Assembly (NCBI GenBank): GCA_046302135.1
Contig: JBKCIQ010000038.1
Span: forward strand, 1-60,479
DNA from: AM-1111 sp046302135
Lineage (GTDB): Bacteria; Bacteroidota; Bacteroidia; B-17B0; Aurantibacillaceae
Reading direction: 5' to 3'
DNA length: 60,479 nucleotides
Part shown: positions 17,267 through 26,030 of the stretch, in pieces
Position numbering within the stretch: the stretch's first letter is position 1
Layout of the letters: each line of letters starts with the position of its first letter
The notes under the pieces: model-generated
Databases searched by the model: none
Seen by the model: the letters and a program-made list of their open reading frames with translations, nothing else
Told to the model about the DNA's origin: nothing
Translations under genes and position numbers: made by a program

Positions 17267-18451
17267 ATGAATTTCTTAAACAAAATTAAAAGCGATAAAG
17301 CAGTATGGATTGTGGTACTGATGATTTCGCTTTTCTCTTTGTTAGTTGTTTACAGCTCCAGCAACGTTCTTGCTTGGAGATGGAAAAACGGCAACACTGA
17401 ATTATTTTTATTCAAGCAAGCACTCATTATTTGTTTCGGTTTTCTTTTAATGTTCGGAATTCAGTACTTCAACTACAAATACCTTTCTAGAATTTCACAA
17501 ATTTCATTCTTTGCAGTGATTCCACTATTACTTTTCACGTTATTATTCGGGAAAAGCGAAGGAGATGCGCCAAGATGGCTGGAGGTATTTGGAATCAGTA
17601 TACAGTCATCCGAAATCGCAAAGATTACTCTGATAGTATACATCGCAAGAGTTTTAAGTTTAAAGCAAAACGAATGGGTTGATTTTAAAACAGTTTTTAA
17701 ACATTTACTTCTACCGATTGGGACTGTATGTATATTAATTCTTCCTGCTAACTTTTCTACTGCAGCAATGTTGGCATGCATTTGTTTTGTTTTACTTTTT
17801 CTTGGAAGAGTGCCAATTAAAATGCTTGCAATGATTGCAGGGATAGCCTTGGTTTGTGCAATGCTTTTTGGAACATGGGTTTGGAATTGGCCGGGAACGA
17901 TTCCGGGAGGACGAGGTTTTACATGGAAAGCTCGTATTGAAAAATTCATGCACCTGCAGAATCCGAACAATGATCAGGTAGACCGTGGTAAAGTGAAAGA
18001 AGAAAACTTTCAAGCCGACATGGCAAAAATAGCTGTTGCCAATGGGCAAATAATTGGTGTTGGTCCTGGTAATAGTTCGCAAAGAAACTTTTTACCTCAA
18101 GCAAACTCTGATTTTATATTTGCTATTTTTCTTGAAGAGTATGGATTAATATTTGGTTTGGTTTTGATTTTTCTATACATGATTTTATTTTTCAGAGGAA
18201 TAGCTATACTTAAAAAATCAAATCATGTTTTTGGGGGGTTAATTGCAATTGGCTTGAGTTTCGGTATAATATTTCAGGCCTTCATTAATATGGCAGTTGC
18301 AGTAGGACTATTTCCCGTTACCGGGCAGCCTCTTCCATTAGTAAGTAGTGGTGGAACATCTATATTGTTTACCTTAACCGCACTTGGAATTATTTTGAGT
18401 GTGAGCAAATGGAGTGAGGTTGAAAAACAATCACAAACTGATGCTGCATGA
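17267..18451 (+). CDS. ftsW: Lipid II polymerase / division protein FtsW
   Basis: This 394-residue SEDS-family membrane protein has about 10 helices, the GDAPRWLEVFGISIQSSEIAK block, the loop TWKARIEKFMHL and the C-terminal FPVTGQPLPLVSSGGTS signature. FtsW polymerises septal glycan with FtsI. It lies 29 bases after murD, and its stop overlaps the murG start by four bases. Confidence 0.95.
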   Translation: MNFLNKIKSDKAVWIVVLMISLFSLLVVYSSSNVLAWRWKNGNTELFLFKQALIICFGFLLMFGIQYFNYKYLSRISQISFFAVIPLLLFTLLFGKSEGDAPRWLEVFGISIQSSEIAKITLIVYIARVLSLKQNEWVDFKTVFKHLLLPIGTVCILILPANFSTAAMLACICFVLLFLGRVPIKMLAMIAGIALVCAMLFGTWVWNWPGTIPGGRGFTWKARIEKFMHLQNPNNDQVDRGKVKEENFQADMAKIAVANGQIIGVGPGNSSQRNFLPQANSDFIFAIFLEEYGLIFGLVLIFLYMILFFRGIAILKKSNHVFGGLIAIGLSFGIIFQAFINMAVAVGLFPVTGQPLPLVSSGGTSILFTLTALGIILSVSKWSEVEKQSQTDAA

Positions 18452-19560
18452 GACCTCTGAGGGTTTTATTAAGTGGAGGCGGAACAGGAGGTCATATTTT
18501 CCCCGCAATTGCAATTGCAAATGAAATAAAAAAACAAAAAACCGATACTGAATTCCTCTTTGTTGGGGCTAATGGAAGAATGGAAATGGAAAAAGTTCCT
18601 GCTTGCGGGTATAAAATTACAGGTCTTAACATTACAGGTTTTCAAAGAAAATTATCATTTTCCAACTTACTTTTTCCTTTCAAATTGATAGAAAGCGCAA
18701 TTAAGGCAAAAAAAATCATTAAAGAATTTAAGCCTGATGTTGCAATTGGAACAGGCGGTTATGCAAGCGGACCTGCATTGAATGCAGCTGCTAAAAGTGG
18801 GATACCCTGCATAATACAAGAACAAAATTCATATCCAGGTATTACCAATAAGATACTTTCAAAAAAAGTAAAATATATATGCGTGGCATATGAAGGAATG
18901 GAAAAGTTTTTCCCAAAGGAAAAAATTATTCTAACAGGTAACCCCATTAGAAAAGACGTATTTAACACCAGTGAAAAAAGAAATGAGGCCATAGATTTTT
19001 TTAATTTAAGCAAGAGTAAAAAAACAATTTTAGTAATTGGAGGAAGTCTTGGAGCCCGAACCATTAACGAGTCTATCTTCGATGGAATTGAAAAAATAAA
19101 AGGAAAAGGAATTCAATTAATTTGGCAAACAGGAAAATCATTTTCTGAAAGAGCAAAAGAAAAAACTTTACAGTACTCAAAAGAAAATATACATTCTTTT
19201 GATTTCATATCAAGGATGGATTTGGCATATGCAGTCGCTGATATTGTTGTTTCTCGAGCAGGAGCAAGCTCAATTTCCGAACTCTGTGCAGTTCAAGCGC
19301 CATGTATTTTGGTACCATCTCCAAATGTTGCCGAAGATCACCAAACAAAAAATGCGATGGCATTATCAGGAAGAAACGCAGCAATTATGATTCGTGACAG
19401 TGAGGCAGCATCAGAATTAGTAAACAAAACACTCTCATTAATAGAAGATGATATAATGATTTCGGAATTAAAGAAAAATATTTCCGAAATGGCAATTTAC
19501 GATAGTGCAGAAAGAATAGTTGAAAAAGTTTTTGAACTTACAAGGCAGATTTCAAAATGA
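18448..19560 (+). CDS. murG: UDP-GlcNAc:lipid I N-acetylglucosaminyltransferase MurG
   Basis: This 370-residue GT28 glycosyltransferase has the glycine-rich loop SGGGTGGHIFPAIAIA, the motif GTGGYASGPAL, the inter-domain GGSLGARTINE and the UDP-GlcNAc-binding region RAGASSISELCAVQAPCILVP. It converts lipid I to lipid II on the inner face of the membrane. It is coupled by ATGA overlaps to ftsW before and murC after. Confidence 0.96.
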   Translation: MRPLRVLLSGGGTGGHIFPAIAIANEIKKQKTDTEFLFVGANGRMEMEKVPACGYKITGLNITGFQRKLSFSNLLFPFKLIESAIKAKKIIKEFKPDVAIGTGGYASGPALNAAAKSGIPCIIQEQNSYPGITNKILSKKVKYICVAYEGMEKFFPKEKIILTGNPIRKDVFNTSEKRNEAIDFFNLSKSKKTILVIGGSLGARTINESIFDGIEKIKGKGIQLIWQTGKSFSERAKEKTLQYSKENIHSFDFISRMDLAYAVADIVVSRAGASSISELCAVQAPCILVPSPNVAEDHQTKNAMALSGRNAAIMIRDSEAASELVNKTLSLIEDDIMISELKKNISEMAIYDSAERIVEKVFELTRQISK

Positions 19561-20972
19561 CAAAAAATATTTTAGATTATAAACTATATTATTTTCTCGG
19601 AGCAGGCGGAATAGGCATGAGCGCACTTGTAAGGTATTTTAATCATTATAAAAAAAAGTGCTTAGGATACGACAAAACAAGTACTAAGCTCACTTCACAA
19701 TTAATTGACGAAGGAGTTGAGATTCATTTCGATGAAAACCTCGAATACATTAATTATGCTTTAGCGGAGTTCAACATAAACGATGTTTTGATAATTTATA
19801 CTCCTGCAATTCCTGAAACACATTCTGAACTAAAGTGGCTTAGAGCAAACAACTATCAGGTTAAAAAAAGATCTCAAGTCTTAGGAGAAATTACCAAAAA
19901 CTATAAAACAATTGCAGTTGCAGGTACTCATGGAAAAACCACAACAGCAACCATTGTTACCCATATACTTAAAACAGCTGGAATTAATTGCTTTGCATTT
20001 CTTGGAGGTATTTCTAACAATTACGGGACAAATTTAATTCTGGGAGATGAAAATGAAACAGAAAAAAATTTCATGGTGGTAGAAGCTGACGAGTATGACC
20101 GTTCATTTCTCACATTGAACCCTGAAGGAGCAATAATAACTTCGGTTGATCCTGATCATCTTGACATATACGGAAATGCCAACGAGGTACTTGAATCTTA
20201 CAGACAATTTGGTGAGCTTGTTAAAGGCAACAAAACCCTCATTGTTAAAAATTCTGTTGATAATAGTTTAGACCTTAAAAATGACAGGTACACCTATTCA
20301 GTAATTTCAAAGCCGGGTTTAGAAGAAGTATCTTTCTGTGCTGAAAACATTTCTGTAACTGATGCAGAATTTTATTTCGATTACAGAGGCCCATTCAGTT
20401 CTTTGAAAAAACTACATTTAGGTATTCCCGGAAAACACAATATTGAAAATGCTGTGGCAGCAGTCGGAATTAGCGAAGTATTCGGAGTTGATTCAGATTC
20501 AATTAGAAAAGCACTTGATACTTTTAGTGGCGTAAATAGAAGATTTGAATATAGAGTTAAAAGAAATGACTTTATTTACATAGACGATTATGCGCATCAT
20601 CCAGAGGAAATAAAGGCGGCTATTAACGCAGCGCGGGCATTATATCCTCAAAAAAAACTATCGGTAATTTTTCAACCTCATCTGTATTCTAGGACAAGAG
20701 ATTTTGCAGACGATTTTGCAAATTCCTTAAGTCTAGCTGATGAATGTATACTATTACCCATCTATCCTGCAAGAGAGCAACCAATACCGGGAATAAACTC
20801 AGAAATGTTGTTTAATAAAATAAAAACAGTGAAAAAAATTCTAATTGATAAACAAGATGTTTTATTATACCTGTCAAATGAAAAAAGAGAAGTACTTATG
20901 ACTCTAGGGGCAGGCGATATTGATCAACTTGTAATACCAATTGAAAATATGTTTAATGAAATCATTCTTTGA
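19557..20972 (+). CDS. murC: UDP-MurNAc:L-alanine ligase MurC
   Basis: This 471-residue Mur ligase has the N-terminal motif YFLGAGGIGMSALVRYF, the ATP loop AVAGTHGKTTTATIV, the motif VEADEYDRSFL, VDPDHLDIYG and the C-terminal YIDDYAHHPEEIKA and VIFQPHLYSRTRDF blocks of MurC. It adds the first L-alanine to UDP-MurNAc. The last 17 bases overlap the preferred ftsQ start. Confidence 0.96.
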   Translation: MTKNILDYKLYYFLGAGGIGMSALVRYFNHYKKKCLGYDKTSTKLTSQLIDEGVEIHFDENLEYINYALAEFNINDVLIIYTPAIPETHSELKWLRANNYQVKKRSQVLGEITKNYKTIAVAGTHGKTTTATIVTHILKTAGINCFAFLGGISNNYGTNLILGDENETEKNFMVVEADEYDRSFLTLNPEGAIITSVDPDHLDIYGNANEVLESYRQFGELVKGNKTLIVKNSVDNSLDLKNDRYTYSVISKPGLEEVSFCAENISVTDAEFYFDYRGPFSSLKKLHLGIPGKHNIENAVAAVGISEVFGVDSDSIRKALDTFSGVNRRFEYRVKRNDFIYIDDYAHHPEEIKAAINAARALYPQKKLSVIFQPHLYSRTRDFADDFANSLSLADECILLPIYPAREQPIPGINSEMLFNKIKTVKKILIDKQDVLLYLSNEKREVLMTLGAGDIDQLVIPIENMFNEIIL

Positions 20973-21858
20973 AAAAATAAATATTAGGAAAATTCTTTCT
21001 GTATCAGCCTGGATATTGCTGATATCAGGATTATTTGTTACGCTCGCTTTCGTAAATCAACAAGAAAAACTTATTACAGCAAAAAAAACTAATATAAATG
21101 TAGATTATAGCGATAATAATCAATTCATAGATGCAACAGACATTAAAGATTTTTTAAAATCGAGAAATGATGTAATTGAGAATAAGAAAATTTCCGATAT
21201 TGATATAAACAAAATAGAAAAATCTCTACTATCACATCCGGCAATCCTATCTGCACAAGTTTCAGTTTCAATTGATGGAAACATGAAAATCAATATCAAG
21301 CAAAAAGATCCACTAGTAAGAATTTTCAATCTTTCCGGAGAAAGCTATTATATCGATAAACAATCTAAATTAATGCCGTTATCAGATAATTATACTGCTA
21401 AAGTTATTGTAGCTTCAGGTCACATATGGGAACCATTTGCATCGAATCAAAAATTCAATTTTGCAGATATTTACACTAACAAATCGCTATCAGGAATATT
21501 TGTGCTTGATGATATTTTTACTATGTCAAACTTAATTAAAAATGATACTTTTTTAAACTCAATGATTCATCAGATATATGTTAACGAGAAAAAAGAATTT
21601 GAATTACTCCCGGCCGTTGGCGAACAAAAAATAATATTTGGCAAATCAGATAATATGGAAAGAAAGTTTGCCAAACTTAAACTTTTCTATAAAGAGGGCT
21701 TAAACAGTATTGATGGATGGAACAATTACAGTACCATAGATCTAAGATTTGAGGGGCAAGTTGTTTGTAAGAAAAAGATATTGCCTGAGCAAAATAAAAA
21801 AACAATTTCACAACCAGAAATAGCCAATAAAACAAAACCAAAACATGAAGCTAATTAA
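20956..21858 (+). CDS. ftsQ: Cell division protein FtsQ
   Basis: This is a protein of about 300 residues with a short cytoplasmic N-terminus, one membrane helix (ILSVSAWILLISGLFVTLAF) and a periplasmic region with a POTRA-like segment (IEKSLLSHPAILSAQVSVSI followed by KINIKQKDPLVRIF). That is the FtsQ/DivIB architecture. Sequence conservation is low; position between murC and ftsA supports the call. ATG 20956 is chosen because it leads directly into the basic N-terminus; a TTG at 20941 is possible. The C-terminus overlaps ftsA by 14 bases. Confidence 0.9.
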   Translation: MKSFFEKINIRKILSVSAWILLISGLFVTLAFVNQQEKLITAKKTNINVDYSDNNQFIDATDIKDFLKSRNDVIENKKISDIDINKIEKSLLSHPAILSAQVSVSIDGNMKINIKQKDPLVRIFNLSGESYYIDKQSKLMPLSDNYTAKVIVASGHIWEPFASNQKFNFADIYTNKSLSGIFVLDDIFTMSNLIKNDTFLNSMIHQIYVNEKKEFELLPAVGEQKIIFGKSDNMERKFAKLKLFYKEGLNSIDGWNNYSTIDLRFEGQVVCKKKILPEQNKKTISQPEIANKTKPKHEAN

Positions 21859-23218
21859 AACACACCAAGACATTGTAGTTGGCCTTGACATCGGCACAAC
21901 GAAAATTGCCGTTTTAGTCGGAACAAAAAATGAGTTCGGTAAAATTGAAATTCTTTCCGCCGGCAAATGCGAATCAAAAGGTGTTCAGCGTGGAGTGGTA
22001 GTAAATATTCAAGAAACTATAGAATCCATTAAAAATGCGGTGGCAGAAGCTATTAAAAATCTTGATTTAAGAGATGCTGAAGATCAATCCAAAAAACTCG
22101 TAATTGAAGTTGGTGAAGTAATTGTAGGTATTGCGGGTCAACACATTAAAAGTTTACAACATCGTGGTATGATTATACGTCAGAATACTGAAGATGAGGT
22201 AAGTCAGCTAGATGTAGATTCGTTGATAGATGACATGCACAAATTGGTAATGAATCCTGGTGAAGAAATAATTCACGTTATTCCTCAAGACTATATTGTG
22301 GACAAAGAAACCGGCATCATCAACCCGATTGGTCATGCAGGTGTACGCCTTGAAGGAAATTTCCACATTATAACTGGACATGTATCAGCCATTAAAAACA
22401 TATCAAAATGCGTTGATAGAGCAGGATTGAAATTGGCAGATTTACAACTCGAACCTCTTGCCTCTTCAGCTTCAGTATTAAGTGAAGAAGAGAAAGAAGC
22501 AGGTGTGGTACTTGTAGATATTGGAGGTGGCACAACTGATGTCGCAATCTTTTATGACGGAATTATCAGACATACAGCAGTAATACCGTTTGGCGGAAAT
22601 ATAATTAGTGATGACATAAAAGAGGGATGTAGTATTATTAAAGCCCAAGCGGAAGTTTTAAAGGTAAGATTTGGATGTGCACTTGCGGCAGAGAGTCAGC
22701 AAAATGAAGTAATTGCAATTCCTGGCCTACATGGAAGACCACATAAAGAAATCAGCATAAAAAATCTTTCAAACATTATACAGGCAAGAATGGAAGAGAT
22801 TCTTGAATTTGTGCTATTTGAAATAAAAAATTCAGGATACGATAAAAAACTTTCAGCAGGTATTGTGGTTACCGGTGGTGGTGCGCAACTTAAGCATCTT
22901 TCTCAATTGGTAGAGCTGGTAACCGGAATGGACTGCAGAATAGGTTCGCCAAACGAGCATTTAGGAAGCGGATCAGTTGAACTTACAAATCCAATGTTTG
23001 CTACCGGAGTGGGTTTGGTTATGAAAGGTTTTGAAAAACTAGAGAAGGAAAAATATAGAAACAGGGGTCTTGAAACCAGTAAAATAACCGAAGCAGAAAA
23101 TAAAGATAATGCTAAAAAAGATGCAAAACCTGCTGATCATAGTACCAAAAAAAGAGGCAATCTATTCGATAATATTCTTAAAAAAAGTAAAGAATGGTTG
23201 CAGGACGACATAGAATAG
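21845..23218 (+). CDS. ftsA: Cell division protein FtsA (actin-like)
   Basis: This 457-residue actin-fold ATPase has GLDIGTTKIAVLVG (phosphate 1), an SHS2/1C insert, VVLVDIGGGTTDVAIF (phosphate 2) and VVTGGGAQLKHLSQL (adenosine motif). The C-terminus is a charged linker and an amphipathic end (GNLFDNILKKSKEWLQD) that should bind the membrane. FtsA tethers FtsZ to the membrane and recruits later division proteins. It overlaps the end of ftsQ and precedes ftsZ by 105 bases. Confidence 0.96.
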   Translation: MKLIKTHQDIVVGLDIGTTKIAVLVGTKNEFGKIEILSAGKCESKGVQRGVVVNIQETIESIKNAVAEAIKNLDLRDAEDQSKKLVIEVGEVIVGIAGQHIKSLQHRGMIIRQNTEDEVSQLDVDSLIDDMHKLVMNPGEEIIHVIPQDYIVDKETGIINPIGHAGVRLEGNFHIITGHVSAIKNISKCVDRAGLKLADLQLEPLASSASVLSEEEKEAGVVLVDIGGGTTDVAIFYDGIIRHTAVIPFGGNIISDDIKEGCSIIKAQAEVLKVRFGCALAAESQQNEVIAIPGLHGRPHKEISIKNLSNIIQARMEEILEFVLFEIKNSGYDKKLSAGIVVTGGGAQLKHLSQLVELVTGMDCRIGSPNEHLGSGSVELTNPMFATGVGLVMKGFEKLEKEKYRNRGLETSKITEAENKDNAKKDAKPADHSTKKRGNLFDNILKKSKEWLQDDIE

Positions 23219-23261
23219 TTCTTGAATAAACATTTTCATGTCAATAAGTATTTAACAGTAA

Positions 23262-23293
23262 TTGAGATATAGAAAGATTTTTTTTGAATTTTG
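23262..23293 (+). promoter_or_regulatory. Possible promoter for ftsZ
   Basis: In the 105-base ftsA-ftsZ gap, TTG at 23262-23264 is followed after 21 bases by GAATTTTG at 23286-23293, one mismatch from TAnnTTTG. This is the only gap over 30 bases inside the dcw cluster, so separate ftsZ transcription is reasonable. The evidence is weak. Confidence 0.3.
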
Positions 23294-23323
23294 TTAGACA
23301 ACCACAAAAAAGCGTAATAATAA

Positions 23324-25009
23324 ATGCAAAACGAAACACTCAACTTTGAATTTACTCCCGAGCAACGTTCTATCATTAAGGTGATTGGTGTTGGAGGAGG
23401 AGGCAGCAATGCGGTAAATCACATGTTCCGTCAAGGAATTAAAGGAGTAGAGTTTGTAATCTGTAATACAGATTATCAGGATCTGCAAAAGAGTCCTGTT
23501 TCCAATAAAATTCAACTAGGCTTAAATCTTACAAAAGGACTTGGTGCCGGATCACTACCTGAGAAAGGAAAAGAATCTGCAATAGAAACCATTGATGAAA
23601 TAAGAAGACAACTAAGTGATGGGACGCAAATGGTTTTCATTACTGCTGGTCTTGGGGGTGGTACAGGTACAGGAGCTGCGCCCATAATTGCATCTGTTGC
23701 TAAAGAATTGGGAATTTTAACTGTCGCTATAGTAACTATACCTTTTACCATTGAGGGTAAAAAACGTAGAGCACAAGCAGAAGCTGGTCTTGAAGAATTA
23801 AAAAAATATGTTGATACAATCCTCGTGATTGGAAATGATAAACTGCGAGAGATTTATGGGAATTTAAAAATGGGTGAAGCGTTTACCCATGCAGATAATG
23901 TTTTATTAAGTGCCGCTAAAGCAATCGCCGAGATAATCAGTATCAATTTACACATTAATGTTGACTTCAATGATGTAAAGACCGTAATGAAAGACAGTGG
24001 AGTTGCAATTATGGGTTCAGCGTCAGCAAGTGGTGATCATCGCGCTCTGCGTGCTGTTGAAAATGCTCTTAACTCTCCTCTATTAAATGACAATAACATT
24101 AAAGGTGCGAGACACGTGTTGTTGAATATTATGAGCGGAAGCGATGATATTACTATGGATGAGTTTGGTGAAATAACTGATTATTTACAGGAAGAAAGTG
24201 GTTTCACCGCAGAATTAATCACCGGTTATGGAATTGACCCTTCATTAGGAGACCAGGTCAGCGTTACCATTATTGCCACAGGCTTTAAGCAGAAAGATAC
24301 CGGTTACGAACCTTCTCAGGTAACTGAAAGAGTTATTAATCATTTGAATGATGTGGTTGTAGAGCCTAAAAAAGAAGAAAAAGCATTACCTCTAAATAAT
24401 ATCTCTCAAGATATCAGCGAAAAAAAATTTGAAGAGCCATTTTTGATTCAAAGCAATATTGCAACTCCACAAATTAATAACACTCCTTCTGAACTTGAAA
24501 TGAATTTCTCAGAGGCTTTCGTTTCAAATGCAGAGGATAATCTTTCAAATGAAGTTGAGACCGAATCAGAGAAAATAACAGAGGACTTTAATGATAAAAC
24601 CGATTTTGAATTTATTATTAAAGAAAGTGAATTAAATACTCAAATCAAGGAAGAAATTACAATTTCTTCATCAGAAGATAATAATGCTGACATTAATTTT
24701 AATGAATCAATAAACAACTACTTAAATGAAGGGCAGACCGGAAAATCGGTTGAGGAGATGGAGAAAGAGGAAAGAATCAGATTTGCTCAAGAGAGAATCA
24801 AAAGATTGAAAGAACTAAGTCTAAAAATAAAAACTCCTGAAGGTTTGTCTCAAATGGAGAGAGAACCAACCTTCAGAAGAAAAAATACGCAACTGGAAGA
24901 CACGAATTACTCTAAAGAATCGAATGTTTCCAGGTACACCTTATCAGACGGAGACGGTAAAACTGAAATCAAACAGAACAACTCCTTTCTGCACGATAAT
25001 GTTGATTAG
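23324..25009 (+). CDS. ftsZ: Cell division GTPase FtsZ
   Basis: This 561-residue tubulin homologue has the nucleotide-binding start VIGVGGGGSNAVNHM, the signature loop GLGGGTGTGAAP and the T7-loop region NVDFNDVKTVMKD. The core ends near residue 330. A long acidic, low-complexity linker (about 335-470) follows, then a basic helical stretch, the motif MEREPTFRRKN and an end segment NNSFLHDNVD. The MEREP and NNSFLHDNVD ends match flavobacterial FtsZ as I remember it, and presumably form the partner-binding tail. It is about 180 residues longer than E. coli FtsZ. It is followed by a strong terminator. Confidence 0.97.
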   Translation: MQNETLNFEFTPEQRSIIKVIGVGGGGSNAVNHMFRQGIKGVEFVICNTDYQDLQKSPVSNKIQLGLNLTKGLGAGSLPEKGKESAIETIDEIRRQLSDGTQMVFITAGLGGGTGTGAAPIIASVAKELGILTVAIVTIPFTIEGKKRRAQAEAGLEELKKYVDTILVIGNDKLREIYGNLKMGEAFTHADNVLLSAAKAIAEIISINLHINVDFNDVKTVMKDSGVAIMGSASASGDHRALRAVENALNSPLLNDNNIKGARHVLLNIMSGSDDITMDEFGEITDYLQEESGFTAELITGYGIDPSLGDQVSVTIIATGFKQKDTGYEPSQVTERVINHLNDVVVEPKKEEKALPLNNISQDISEKKFEEPFLIQSNIATPQINNTPSELEMNFSEAFVSNAEDNLSNEVETESEKITEDFNDKTDFEFIIKESELNTQIKEEITISSSEDNNADINFNESINNYLNEGQTGKSVEEMEKEERIRFAQERIKRLKELSLKIKTPEGLSQMEREPTFRRKNTQLEDTNYSKESNVSRYTLSDGDGKTEIKQNNSFLHDNVD

Positions 25010-25050
25010 TGTAGTTGGTTATGCTTTTTATCTGGTTTAGTGGTCGAGGA

Positions 25051-25074
25051 GCCCCCGGTAATACGGGGGTTTTT
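25051..25074 (+). terminator. Rho-independent terminator after ftsZ
   Basis: CCCCCG (25052-25057) pairs with CGGGGG (25064-25069) around a 6-base loop and is followed by five T residues. A 6-bp all-GC stem in AT-rich surroundings is a clear terminator for the dcw cluster. There is no A-run on the other side, so it acts in one direction only. Confidence 0.88.
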
Positions 25075-25090
25075 CGTTTGATGGCATAAT

Positions 25091-26005
25091 CTAAAAACTT
25101 GGCATCTTCTTTTCTAAATTATTCAACTTATAGGTCAACATGAGTTCATGCGTTCCGTATGAAAATTGATTTACTCTAGTTAACTGATAGTCGTAAGCAT
25201 AGCCCATACGCCACCTGTCCAGAAATTGAATTTGCAACATACCTATAATGCCATCGCCCGTTCTATAACTGAATCCTACAGTAAGCCGATTTTTTAAATC
25301 AACAAGTAAACTTAAATCAGCCTGCACCGGCACAAATGGAACATATTTAACAAGCATCGAAGGTCTAAATATAATATCACGATCGGTATTAATATTTACA
25401 CCAGTTGTAAAGTAATAATGAGGGACTAATTTTGGTCTATGGGCTTCAGCTGTAGAAAAATTTGTATTTGAATAATCGATCAAATTTGGACAAGAAAAAC
25501 CAGTGTAAAAATTTTTCCCATAAAAAAACAAACCCGCTCCTGCGTTGGGCAACCAGAAATTTTTTTGGTTAACATTAAATACAGCATCGTTATTATCCCA
25601 AACCTTTAAGTCACTGAGTTGAGCCCTACAATAATTAACACCGCCTCGGACACCTAATGCCAAACGATAGGTTTCGTTTATTTTGATGTGATAGGAATAA
25701 TTTAGATTGATGTCTGTACGACAGGAAACACCAATTTTATCATTTGAAAGTATTACACCCCACCCCATGTTTTTATTATGAATCGGTCCCTCCGCAGAAA
25801 GAAATTCAGTAACAGGTGCGCCGTCAAAGTTTACCCATTGTTTTCTGAAAATTCCACTAATCTCAGCATTAGTTTTGGTACCTGAGAAAGCAGGATTATA
25901 AATTAGGTTTGAATACATGTATTGACTCAGTAATGACTCTTGCTGAGCGCTGAAAAAATTCAATTGTAAAAAGTAAATTAAAAATATTGTTATAATTTTT
26001 TTCAT
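25091..26005 (-). CDS. PorP/SprF-family type IX secretion outer-membrane protein
   Basis: This 304-residue protein has a signal peptide (MKKIITIFLIYFLQLNFFSA-QQ) and the PorP/SprF N-terminal signature QESLLSQYMYSNLIYNPAFSG followed by FRKQWVNFDGAP. A barrel of alternating strands runs to the end. In Bacteroidota these proteins anchor or help export of the large protein encoded next to them, as SprF does for SprB. The frame extends upstream to 26125, but ATG 26005 gives the signal peptide and avoids overlap with the upstream gene, leaving a 25-base gap. It is evidently co-transcribed with the giant SprB-repeat protein. Confidence 0.9.
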   Translation of the reverse strand: MKKIITIFLIYFLQLNFFSAQQESLLSQYMYSNLIYNPAFSGTKTNAEISGIFRKQWVNFDGAPVTEFLSAEGPIHNKNMGWGVILSNDKIGVSCRTDINLNYSYHIKINETYRLALGVRGGVNYCRAQLSDLKVWDNNDAVFNVNQKNFWLPNAGAGLFFYGKNFYTGFSCPNLIDYSNTNFSTAEAHRPKLVPHYYFTTGVNINTDRDIIFRPSMLVKYVPFVPVQADLSLLVDLKNRLTVGFSYRTGDGIIGMLQIQFLDRWRMGYAYDYQLTRVNQFSYGTHELMLTYKLNNLEKKMPSF

Positions 26006-26030
26006 AAAATCTAAATTTTTGTTTTTCATA

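Noticed and set aside
17473..17970. 165-codon open frame on the minus strand
   Set aside because: It lies wholly inside ftsW, whose protein is well conserved; composition is that of a shadow frame.
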